Below, piece by piece: positions 47,528 to 56,256 of a stretch of DNA of 64,000 nucleotides. A program made the position numbers and the translations under genes. The DNA comes from Apophysomyces variabilis (lineage: Eukaryota > Mucoromycota > Mucoromycetes > Mucorales > Mucoraceae), in the NCBI GenBank assembly GCA_002749535.1, contig MZZL01000408.1:2124631-2188630 (forward strand), in the 5' to 3' direction. The notes under the pieces were generated by a model. It was not told the DNA's origin and ran no database searches. It saw only the letters and a program-made list of their open reading frames with translations. Numbering within the stretch: the stretch's first letter is position 1; the number at the start of each line of letters is the position of its first letter.

Positions 47528-49408
47528 TTGGGGGGAAGACTTTCTCAATTCTGGGAGAAATGGAAAACTGTAACATCGCACAAGTGGCCACTTTCGGTCG
47601 TAAAAGAGGGTTACAAACTTCAGTGGAACTCCAAACCGAAACCTTGGAGAACCGCCAAACTACATTTATCAGAAGAAGATCATCAAGCAGTGGGCGAAGC
47701 AGTGAAGAAGTTTGTAAACGCAGGAGTCATAGAACGTTCACCGTCGCAAGGAAAAGAATACCTGTCAAGTTTCTTCACCATAAACGAAAAAACAAAGAGA
47801 AGACCGATCTTGAATTGTCAAAAACTGAATACATATCTTCAATGCAATCACTTCAAAATGGAGGGAGTCCCGGCTCTAAGAGAACTGATCGAACCAGAAG
47901 ACTGGATGTGCAAATTGGATCTGAAGGATGCTTACATAGTAGTACCAATACACGAAGATTCAAAGAAATACCTTACCTTCGAACACGAAGGTGTGGTTTA
48001 TCAATATCGCTCTCTCCCTTTTGGTTTAAGCGTGGCCCCTCGAGTTTTTTCCAAGCTCATGCGGTTCGCAATAGAAACACTCAGGCAAGAAGGCATCCGT
48101 TTGGTATATTATTTAGACGATATTTGCGTGATAACAAAGACAAGAGAAGAAATGAAGATAGTGACGACCAGGATAGTGGATCATCTACAATCACTAGGTT
48201 TCCTAATCAATTGGAAAAAGAGCCAATTAAAACCGTGCAAGAGTCTAGAGTACCTAGGGTTCCTTTTCAACTCAAAGACCATGAAGATTACAGTTCCACA
48301 AGGGAAGCTATCAAAACTACTGGCGAAGATACGACAACTGAAAAAGACAAAGCAACCCAAGACATGCCGTTGGTTAGCGGCGTTACTAGGAGCGATGACT
48401 GCAATGATTCCAGCCCTAGGGAATGCCCTCTTACACGTACGAAACCTCCAGAGAGACCTGACATGGAGTCTCAATCGGAACAGAGGAAAGTGGGATCAAC
48501 GTTGTTGGGTGTCAACAAGGGGAATGGAAGATCTCCTCTGGTGGGAGACTTGGGCTCAGAACAAGAACGGATTACCAATACACCACATCGACTTCACGCG
48601 ATTCAAGGCGAAATTCCATGTGTACGTCGACGCGTCCGACACGGGTTGGGGGATAACGTCCGAAAAAATGCAAACAGCAGGGTACTGGACCTTGGCCGAA
48701 AAAGAAGAATCCATCAATGTCAGGGAGCTGAAGACGATCTGGTTTGCACTCAAACTACACGGAAAAGACGCAAAAAATTCCCATATTCGACTATTCTCGG
48801 ACAGCATAACAGCCCTCAAGTATGCAGCGAAGCACGGAGGTACAACTTCCGTTCGACTACAAGATTTAGCCCTGAGGATACAAGAGACAATCAACAAGTT
48901 TCAGATGACGGTGGAATTCCAACATGTGCCAGGAAAATTGAATACTCAAGCGGACAAATTGAGCAGACGAAAAACGCCAATATTCGAATGGCGTCTCCCG
49001 AAAACGTGGTTCAACTATCTCCAACAACGATGGGGAAAGAGGACGATAGACGCGTTTGCAACCAGGCAAAACACACAGCTGAAGAAGTTCTGGAGTTGGT
49101 TACCGGATCCGGAGGCATTAGCAACGAACGCATTTGCACAGGAGTGGCCAAAGAAGGGACTATACTTGAATCCGCCGTGGAAAATGATTCCCCAGGTACT
49201 GAGGAAATTCCGAGAGCAGAGAGTAAAGGAGGCGATCCTGATCACACCATATTGGAAGACTCAGTTTTGGTACCCGATGGTATTGAAACAAACAGACAAG
49301 GCACCGATAATCATGCAGCTGAACAAGAGGTGGGCGTTAGCCGCCTGGAAATTATCAGGAAAGCCAGGACGGAGAGAGGGTTGGACAAGAGGACCAACGA
49401 ATTTTTGA
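47528..49408 (+). CDS. DIRS reverse transcriptase–RNase H–methyltransferase-like protein
   Basis: Open frame of about 626 codons, with no ATG before the RT domain; it is open further upstream, past the gag stop. RT: LKDAYIVVPIH (motif A), LPFGLSVAPRVFSKLM (motif B) and YYLDDICVI (motif C, LDD). RNase H: HVYVDASDTGWGI, INVRELKTIWFAL, RLFSDSITALKYA and HVPGKLNTQADKLSRR, giving the D, E, D, D set. Then a DAM-like methyltransferase domain: TIDAFATRQNTQLKKFWSWL and GLYLNPPWKMIPQV (NPPW motif of N6-adenine methylases). This domain order is the DIRS hallmark. All key motifs look intact. Confidence 0.92.
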   Translation: MGGRLSQFWEKWKTVTSHKWPLSVVKEGYKLQWNSKPKPWRTAKLHLSEEDHQAVGEAVKKFVNAGVIERSPSQGKEYLSSFFTINEKTKRRPILNCQKLNTYLQCNHFKMEGVPALRELIEPEDWMCKLDLKDAYIVVPIHEDSKKYLTFEHEGVVYQYRSLPFGLSVAPRVFSKLMRFAIETLRQEGIRLVYYLDDICVITKTREEMKIVTTRIVDHLQSLGFLINWKKSQLKPCKSLEYLGFLFNSKTMKITVPQGKLSKLLAKIRQLKKTKQPKTCRWLAALLGAMTAMIPALGNALLHVRNLQRDLTWSLNRNRGKWDQRCWVSTRGMEDLLWWETWAQNKNGLPIHHIDFTRFKAKFHVYVDASDTGWGITSEKMQTAGYWTLAEKEESINVRELKTIWFALKLHGKDAKNSHIRLFSDSITALKYAAKHGGTTSVRLQDLALRIQETINKFQMTVEFQHVPGKLNTQADKLSRRKTPIFEWRLPKTWFNYLQQRWGKRTIDAFATRQNTQLKKFWSWLPDPEALATNAFAQEWPKKGLYLNPPWKMIPQVLRKFREQRVKEAILITPYWKTQFWYPMVLKQTDKAPIIMQLNKRWALAAWKLSGKPGRREGWTRGPTNF

Positions 49409-50559
49409 ACAAGAAAAATCGGGGAAGAACAAGCAAAACATATGACAACTGCTGGAAACGATATGCAGAATGGTGCAAGAAACAGGTTCCGAAAATAGAC
49501 CCCAAGGAATATAACGGTCGAAATATTGTCAATTTTCTGATGGACATCAAGGAGTATTCTAATTCTTATTTAAATATTTTCAGAGCAGCAATCGCGTCAG
49601 TGTTTGACGTGATACATCACGACAAGTTACCAATTGCCAACGACCCCTTGATCCAAGATTTTTTCAAGGCAAAAGCAAAGAGTGAGGTTACTTTGCCCTC
49701 GACACAACAAGTAGAGACCTGGGATGTCGACATACTTATTCGATATATCGCGGAACATCTTCAAGACAATCAAGCACTTTCTTTAGACAAGTTACAACGG
49801 AAGACAATAGTTTTGTTGTGCATCGCAACAATGTGGCGGCCCAGATCGGATATTGGAGCTCTCCAATATAGAGATATACACTTCAAGTTTGATAGCGTGA
49901 AACAATTACAGGGTATCGAGCTATATATTCGAGAACCCAAGGAGGCCCAATGGAAAATGTCTAGAATCGGGATGACTACAAGACCAGATTTGTGTCCGTC
50001 AAGAACACTACAAGCATTTATTGAAAGAACGAAACATTTACGCTCGAGACTCCCGGAGGACCACGCAGTTTTCCTAGCGCATATCAACGAGCAAGATAAG
50101 GTTCACCCACTCAGTGAAGTTTCAGTTGGAAATCTAGTGAAGGAGACGATGGCGTCAGCAGGAATTGATGTCACAATTTACACAGCCCATTCAGTCCGTT
50201 CAGCGGTCAGCACGAAGGCAATTCAAATAGGTCTGGAAGTTTCTGAGGTGAAGAAACACGCTGGCTGGAGCATAGCAGCTTTGACTTTTGAAAAATTTTA
50301 TTTTAAACCAATCCACCAAGTACATGCAAGCACACACATTGTCAACACGATTTTCTCTGGCGATACGGAAGAAATTACCACATCCGATGTCCGAGTGGAG
50401 TCAACGGGGATTGTGTTAGGTACGACATACAATACCGAAGTTGACGGAAGGAGGACGGAGGATGTGGTGGATCCCGGCCCAAGTTCGAACACAGTAAACT
50501 TTCCCTCCCAAGATAAAACCATAGAAAATCGCATTGCTTGGCGAAAGAATCTAGAGTAG
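49030..50559 (+). CDS. DIRS tyrosine recombinase
   Basis: The third frame overlaps the end of the RT frame; the ATG at 49030 is one possible start, the recombinase similarity begins near 49390. N-terminal core-binding part: SKTYDNCWKRYAEWCKKQ and YSNSYLNIFRAAIASVFDV. Catalytic part: CIATMWRPRSDIGALQYRDI (first Arg), TAHSVRSAVSTKA (HxxR) and KHAGWSIAALTFEKFYFKP (Tyr), completing the R-H-R-Y tetrad of tyrosine recombinases. It would insert the circular DNA copy. The frame stays open upstream to 46636 under gag and RT, probably because this strand is purine-rich. Confidence 0.9.
   Translation: MGKEDDRRVCNQAKHTAEEVLELVTGSGGISNERICTGVAKEGTILESAVENDSPGTEEIPRAESKGGDPDHTILEDSVLVPDGIETNRQGTDNHAAEQEVGVSRLEIIRKARTERGLDKRTNEFLNKKNRGRTSKTYDNCWKRYAEWCKKQVPKIDPKEYNGRNIVNFLMDIKEYSNSYLNIFRAAIASVFDVIHHDKLPIANDPLIQDFFKAKAKSEVTLPSTQQVETWDVDILIRYIAEHLQDNQALSLDKLQRKTIVLLCIATMWRPRSDIGALQYRDIHFKFDSVKQLQGIELYIREPKEAQWKMSRIGMTTRPDLCPSRTLQAFIERTKHLRSRLPEDHAVFLAHINEQDKVHPLSEVSVGNLVKETMASAGIDVTIYTAHSVRSAVSTKAIQIGLEVSEVKKHAGWSIAALTFEKFYFKPIHQVHASTHIVNTIFSGDTEEITTSDVRVESTGIVLGTTYNTEVDGRRTEDVVDPGPSSNTVNFPSQDKTIENRIAWRKNLE
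50376..50468 (+). repeat. DIRS internal complementary region
   Basis: Two abutting segments complementary to the two element ends, overlapping by the four bases AATA at 50431–50434. The segment lies inside the 3' part of the recombinase frame. In DIRS-1-type models it templates joining of the two ends into a circle. Confidence 0.92.
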
Positions 50560-50643
50560 TAGGATAGGAAATATTTTTTATTTTTATTGAAAAGTTAAAA
50601 CTACGAATAAAATAGCGCGGCCCGAAGGGTCTATACCACATCC
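50543..50643 (-). repeat. DIRS right inverted terminal repeat
   Basis: Reverse complement of the left repeat without visible mismatch. The recombinase stop codon (50557–50559) lies inside it, so the end of the YR frame is encoded by the repeat. Confidence 0.93.
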
Positions 50644-50712
50644 TCCGTCCTCCTTCCGTCAACTTCGGTATTTAGAGTAGTGTAAAAAATTGTTCAATAA
50701 ACAGTATGTGGC

Positions 50713-51628
50713 ATGATCAGCAATCATTCACTCGGATTAGACATCACCTTATTTTAAGCTATCATATGAGCCCGAATTGGACAAAAATAGGTCTTTCCCG
50801 ACAGAGATGTCAAGTGGCATCAGTGCATGAAAGCAGTGTAACTTCAATTGAAGATCCGAGTTAAAGTTGCAGAAAGCCATCTTGATTACCGTACTTAACA
50901 AGGAGACGATCGCCAATAAGCTTTCCCATTTTGTATTCAAGTCATACAAGACAAGATCCGCCCACGCGCACTCTTGCTTGGAGAGGAGATTTTATGCATA
51001 TGCGAAGGTGGACTTTCAAAATACAAGACAGCGTTAGAATTTGCACTGTACATCTTACTGTTTATTCATTGTTTCCAACGCAGGGATCGACATTGGAAAA
51101 TCAACCGCATCATCGACCAAACTAGCAATCGTGGTAAGGCTCTTGGCTTCTTTTTGTTTCGACCTTTAATATCAAACTGGTCCAGTTACCGAGTCATACC
51201 GATGCTCTTTCATATTCATCTTCAGGAGTAGTAGTAACATAGCCAAACATGGATGGGATTTCATATGACTGGTTACGGTATAAAAGAAAGAAAAAAGAGA
51301 GAAGGGAGGGGGGAAGTTTGGTTGGTTAGAGCGAGGGGTTGCATGAGACTCTTCTAGCGCAGTTGACCTTTATTGGTGGGTAGAATGTGCGATACGGAAA
51401 ATGGATTAAATCATGAATATAGATGAACAAGGAAACTTAATGGAGATTTCCTTCTCTCTCTTTCTCCCCTGTTATTCATTAGTCCATTTTGTTTGTTTCC
51501 AATCTAAAAAGTGTGGGTTGATGACTACAGTTCTACAGCGTTACACGTAGATTTATGACAATCCAAATTTGGCCTCTGCTCACACAGTACAAAAAAATTC
51601 GAACCTGAATGGCTTTCCTCTTCCGCTC
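50713..51628. other. Interval between DIRS insertion and TBC gene
   Basis: A plus-strand frame at 50974–51231 (for example KTALEFALYILLFIHCFQRR) could be eroded coding sequence but is not recognised. The last 300 bp include the TBC gene 5' region. A further small upstream exon of that gene, for instance ending near 51539, cannot be excluded. Confidence 0.45.
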
Positions 51629-54370
51629 ATGACACTCGAAGACAAATCAAAGCTAGTCGATGCTCTGCAGCAAAGGAAGGATAGATCTAAATATATGAAA
51701 CCATTGGCGATCTCGCCATCCAAGAGCACTCCATATCAACGGCGTCGGCCAAGCATAGGTCCCACACCGACCAGGAACCCCAGTATGACCCTGCGTCGTC
51801 GACCTGCAAAACCTTCCGACCTCAAGCTCTTGCCTCGTCTGGAGGAAGAGAATGCCAGTCTACCACAACAGGTAAACACTTTTCCTCTCACATACTCTTC
51901 CCATGACGAACAGATCTCTGAAAACACAATGTGGGCCAATTAGGGTTCGATAGAGTTCATCCTGGCCCAGATTGATCGTCAGAACGCGATGTTAGATGAG
52001 GACCCAAAAGCTGTTTGTATTCAATCTAACGAACTCAAGGCTCATCTGTCCACCATGCAGAGTTTGGTGACAGACTCTTCTACCGAGAAAGATGACATCG
52101 ATTGGGAATTCTGGTCCGCCATGACCGAAGACTTTGCAGGAGTCGCGCTCAAGCTACCTCACCTCGTATCCCAGCGACTCCGGGCAGGTATTCCGCCCAA
52201 AGTCCGAGGCGTGATCTGGCAGGCTATGTCTCAGTCAGCATCACTCAACCTGGAAACCATGTATGGCCAGCTCGTGGCTGAACATTCACCCTATGAACGC
52301 ATCATTCAACGTGACTTGGCCCGGACCTTTCCTCATGTTGATATGTTTAAACAAGAAGGAGGTGATGGCCAACAAGCGCTGGAGCGAGTATTGAAGGCAT
52401 ACAGTCTGTATGACTCTTTGGTTGGTTATTGTCAGGGGCTGGCTTTCTTAGTCGGTCCGTTACTGATGAACGTACGTCAATGTTTTCTTTTTTTCTTTTC
52501 TTTCTGCATCGAATCATTTTTTTTAGCCTTCTTTTTATTTTTGACTCAGCTTATTGGGTCTGAGGATGATGATGGTATTAATATTACTTTATCACTTTTG
52601 TTTAGATGTCGGAACAGCAAGCTTTCTGTGTTTTTGTGAGGTAACACTGACAACCATGGACCCGGATCTAACTAATTGCCGTCATATCATTTTAGGTTAA
52701 TGGAGACATATGAGATGAGAACCATGTTCACTCTTAATATGGAAGGGTTGCAACTCCGCTTGTACCAGTTCTCAAGCTTGTTCTCGCAAATCTTGCCAGA
52801 ATTATCGGATCATCTTGCCGATCATACAGTAAACGCACCCATGTATGCTTCTCAATGGTTCCTTACCCTCTTTGCGTATGCTTTCCCAATTCCGCTGATA
52901 TTCCGTATATACGACATTGTCTTTGCCGAGGGAGCGGCCGAAACTATCATGCGGGTAGCCATTGCGATGCTCAAGCGGTCGGAGGAAAAGATCATGAAAA
53001 TGACAGAATTTGAGGATATTTTGGACTATGTGACTACAAAACTATATGACCCTTACAACGAGGACCCAGGAAAAGTTATATCGGATGCCATGGAATTAAG
53101 TGGAGTGATCACCAAGGAAAAAATGGATCACCTAGCAGATCTCTATGTCCGGGAATTAGAGGAGGAAAAAAAGCAGACCGAGCAAGTCCTGGCAGTGCGA
53201 TTCAATTTCTGGTCAAAGCAGGGACAGTGTGAAGAAACCAGCAAAAAGAAAAAACGAGAATCGACTGGCTGGCTCAGCGGCAAACGCTCGTCTTCAACTG
53301 GAAGCGATGAAACGCCATCATCTCCCGTTCAACAGCAGCATCCATCACAACCAGAATATGTATCACCGTCGAGCTCTCAGGATATAGCTATGCTTCATCA
53401 ACAAATTGAGGAATTACTTCTCGCGCTTTCTCAGCTTCAGAACGATCATATTCAGTTGAAGCAGGAGCTGATGCAAGTCAAAATGGATAAAATGGACCTG
53501 GAAGCCGAGAGAGATGCCCTGCAGATGACAATGGAGGAAATGCCTCGTCCAAGCGCCAAAAGACGTACATCAAATGAAGATCTCCTTGCCGAGTTGGCCA
53601 AAGTCAAGAGTGAGAATTTTGAACTTCGACAACAGATAGAGGAGCTGATGCACCAGAATGATATGGCCAAGAATGCTCAGAATACACTTGTCGAGAAACT
53701 GGTAGAACTTAAGGACAGAAATAATGAACTCGAAGATGAGAAACAAAGAGTGACAAAAGAACTTAAACCATTGCAGCAGCGTTTACTAGATTCTGAAAAG
53801 GTGGCGGAGGAATTGCAACTGGATAAGATCCGATTATTGCATGATCTTGAATTAGCACGGGAGAAAAGCCCTGATCGACGACGTCCAATGTCTATGTATG
53901 TTGATCGATCAAGCACAAAGGAAGATCGACGGCAGTCAACGGCTACTCTTCCGAACGTGCGGTCTTCGAGTGCGGCCTGGAGCACGACTCGACCTTCCTC
54001 GCGACGTTCTATGGATCCAGCCGAACCTGCAACCGAACGTCGTTGTCGGGAACTGGAGCAAATGCTTGCCGACGCCAAGCTACGAATCGCAGAGCTAGAG
54101 ACAGAACAACCTGTGACAAAACGTGTACAAGGAAATAACCACCCACTTTCCCCTACGCGTACCGCTCGAGCGAAATCTTACACTGGCCAGGAGCCTATTT
54201 TGCCATCCGATGTGGCGCATAAACATCGACGGAGTTTTGATCCCATTGCAACCCCAAGGATCCAAAATGATCTGTCCAAACGATCCAGCTTCTATGGCAG
54301 GTTTTGGTCAGTGATTTCTTCTCAAGACACACCTCCATCAAGTCCAGTCAAAGAAACCTTGACACAATAG
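51629..54370 (+). CDS. TBC-domain Rab GTPase-activating protein with coiled coils (Gyp5/EVI5-like)
   Basis: Four exons: 51629–51871, 51944–52471, 52606–52640 and 52696–54370, giving 826 aa from the first in-frame ATG (MTLEDKSKLVDAL); a 5' extension by splicing is possible. The TBC domain spans about residues 145–350. It opens LRAGIPPKVRGVIWQAM, has the catalytic Arg finger in IIQRDLARTFP and the Gln finger in VGYCQGLAFLVGPLLMN, and ends with ASQWFLTLFAYAFPIPLIFR. Exon 3 is only 35 nt. Residues about 470–680 are a long coiled coil (LHQQIEELLLALSQLQNDHI onward), and the tail is Ser/Arg-rich. TBC plus coiled coil suits Gyp5/EVI5-type RabGAPs of secretory traffic; the exact Rab target is not inferable. 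Confidence 0.92.
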
Positions 54371-54500
54371 TAGATTAGCAGTAGTAGTCAGTATTCCCAT
54401 CTCTCCTTATGCCCTTTTTAGCTATTCCCTTGTTATGCCACATCATATGTGGACCAGAAACCCCTTCCACGGTCCTTACCTCTTTAAACGTTTATGCTAT

Positions 54501-54818
54501 CTACATACAAGTATCAGGCGTCGTAGCCACAGATTTTGTGACCTGAGCCACAACTGCCTGCTTGAATTTAGGCTCTGTCACCGCGTTTTTGAGTTTTCGC
54601 AGTGAGTAATGCCAACACATCTCAGGTATTTGGTAATGTGAATCACACCCGGGACGAAATTGGGTTTTTGTTGGGTTATCAAGCCGAAGTGAAGAATCAC
54701 GTACCGGATGCGTATCTGCACCCCGAATCTCACAGGCCACCTTCATGCTCTGCATAACATGCAGCAAACAATCCTGTGATTTCTTTTTCTTATTGAGTGT
54801 ATATGAAGACATTGTCAT
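54501..54818 (-). CDS. Small ORF of unknown function
   Basis: A 105-codon minus-strand frame starting MTMSSYTLNKKKKSQDCLLH. It has five Cys residues and no membrane segment. It converges on the TBC gene, with the stop 130 bp from the TBC stop. An internal GTACGTG could be an intron donor, so the true product may differ. Nothing recognised; it could be chance. Confidence 0.3.
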   Translation of the reverse strand: MTMSSYTLNKKKKSQDCLLHVMQSMKVACEIRGADTHPVRDSSLRLDNPTKTQFRPGCDSHYQIPEMCWHYSLRKLKNAVTEPKFKQAVVAQVTKSVATTPDTCM

Positions 54819-55992
54819 AATGTATGACAGGTATAATTACGGTCTATTACCCTCTTTCTACGTTTTTGTGAGAGCTTGCTTAGCGGCCATTTCATGAATA
54901 ACTTTTTTTTCGGTCTAAAATTTCAGTTGCTCCTTCTGCTAAGCAGCAGTCTCTCTCAGTGCGCTCATATGCACTTCATTCATTATGGTCACTCGACTTC
55001 AACAAAGGGTTTTTGATACTATACTTCGTGCACTTTGCCGCTACAGTATGATATTTAGCATTGTTTTCTATAGCAGAGAAGAATCAAACTCTGTGTTAAT
55101 ATGCGCTCTGGATCCCCTACATAAATAAAACAGAATCATATGAAATGGACTGTAAACATTTCATTTCTCTAGTTTTCTTTTACTTCCCCTTTTATGAAAA
55201 TACGGGCACGGTTAGCGTTCCTATATATGAAGTGACTTCTCGAATTTGTTCAACATCACGGGCGGTCATGAACAATATCTCACGTAATTGAGGAAGCTAA
55301 TATGGTGGCATAACTAATAGCTCCGTAATTATCTTGTTTGTGAGGTAAGCCGCAGGACATTGAAAACGAGGATCAATGCGTTAAGAATCATGGCTTCTTT
55401 TGAACAGCATGTAAGCCTCTATGGTATGTCTCAGCGTAGTACACCAGTAATTCAAAACTATTTACGTTCATAATTATCACTGGTTTTCTTTTTATTTACT
55501 GTAAATGGTATGTTTAATAAGGCTTAAGCTTTACTTATTGTGTTTCCATACGTCATACAGGTACCTGGCGTTTTGCATGAAACAAACAGAATCGGCTACA
55601 CTATTTTTGCTGATATTTTCCCGTATCCTCAACTGTTTTGAGCATTGGTTTGTTTAGAGGTATCTTCTATTAGTAGGACGGTTATCTATGTCTTCGTGAT
55701 GTAGTTGCGCTTGCCCCTGAACGCGAAAACGCTTTTAATTCAAAATCTCTTATTGGAATTTTCATGGCTTGATTGGATGATTCTGCAAAATTTGACTCTC
55801 CAAAAAAACCTGTAGAGCAGCCTACATCAGCAAAGGTCACAACAACAGAACCCAAATTTGTCTTTTGAAGTTTAATTTTTACGTGTGTTGAGAAAAAAAA
55901 AACATTGAGCCGCAGACAGCATTTACGATCGCACCTGTTATCGCGTCAAATCAGTTTGAAGGCAGCAGCGCAAGGAAGAATGCACTTTGACG

Positions 55993-56256
55993 ATGACCAC
56001 TTCTTCTTTTATGACACAAATGAACAACACTTCACACCATTCAATCCTGGCATGTTACAGCTGTCCGTCTTGCCCTAGACACTTTTCAAGCCTGACTCAA
56101 TTGAAGATTCACTTTGAAAATGAAGAACACTCACAGCCGTCCCAACCAAACAGTACTGCCAACACCAAGAAAACGAACAAGCACGGCCAGAAAAATGACA
56201 AAGTGCTTCAACATCAGCAAGTGTACAGATATCAACAAGCAACAAAGGGATTATAA
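55993..56256 (+). CDS. Small single C2H2-type zinc-finger ORF
   Basis: An 87-codon frame. Residues about 19–45 read CYSCPSCPRHFSSLTQLKIH followed by FENEEH, giving C-x2-C-x12-H-x5-H with the usual Phe and Leu, so it is a C2H2 finger. The remainder is Lys/Gln/Asn-rich. It stands alone with no detected further exons; it may be a truncated gene or one exon of a larger gene. Another ATG 15 bases upstream is in a different frame. Confidence 0.45.
   Translation: MTTSSFMTQMNNTSHHSILACYSCPSCPRHFSSLTQLKIHFENEEHSQPSQPNSTANTKKTNKHGQKNDKVLQHQQVYRYQQATKGL

Larger units (their letters stand above)
46447..50672 (+). mobile_element. DIRS retrotransposon, apparently complete
   Basis: A 4.2 kb tyrosine-recombinase retroelement with gag, RT–RNase H–methyltransferase and YR frames in the same direction. 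It has 101-bp perfect inverted terminal repeats (46496–46596 and 50543–50643). Outside them are unequal extensions (46447–46495 and 50644–50672). An internal complementary region (50376–50468) is the reverse complement of both outer ends: 50376–50434 pairs with 46447–46505, and 50431–50468 pairs with 50635–50672. That architecture is specific to DIRS-type elements, which replicate through a circle and integrate by recombinase, so there is no target-site duplication. None is seen here. All three frames are open, so it is probably young. Confidence 0.93.
46208..50712 (+). repeat. Inverted-repeat element, copy B, split by the DIRS insertion
   Basis: Left part 46208–46450 carries the leader GTAAGTAAAAAAGATG, TTTACTAACCATGAA, arm AATGAATTTTGTGTCC, and the loop 46352–46414 (GTAAGC donor, TTTACTAATG, CCTTTTAG). 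The right arm AACTTGATCCTTGCATGG … GCAAAATTTATT is interrupted and resumes at about 50673 with TAGAGTAGTGTAAAAAATTG and the tail TTCAATAAACAGTA. A hairpin at the left end pairs CCCGT (46223–46227) with ACGGG (46232–46236). Confidence 0.75.

Noticed and set aside
47016..47591. Long minus-strand frames inside the DIRS element
   Set aside because: They mirror the sense gag and RT frames and have no motifs.
46447..50672. Classification of the retroelement as Ngaro, or as LTR retrotransposon
   Set aside because: Ngaro has split direct repeats and LTR elements have an integrase; here the repeats are inverted with an internal complementary region, and there is a tyrosine recombinase plus a methyltransferase-like domain.
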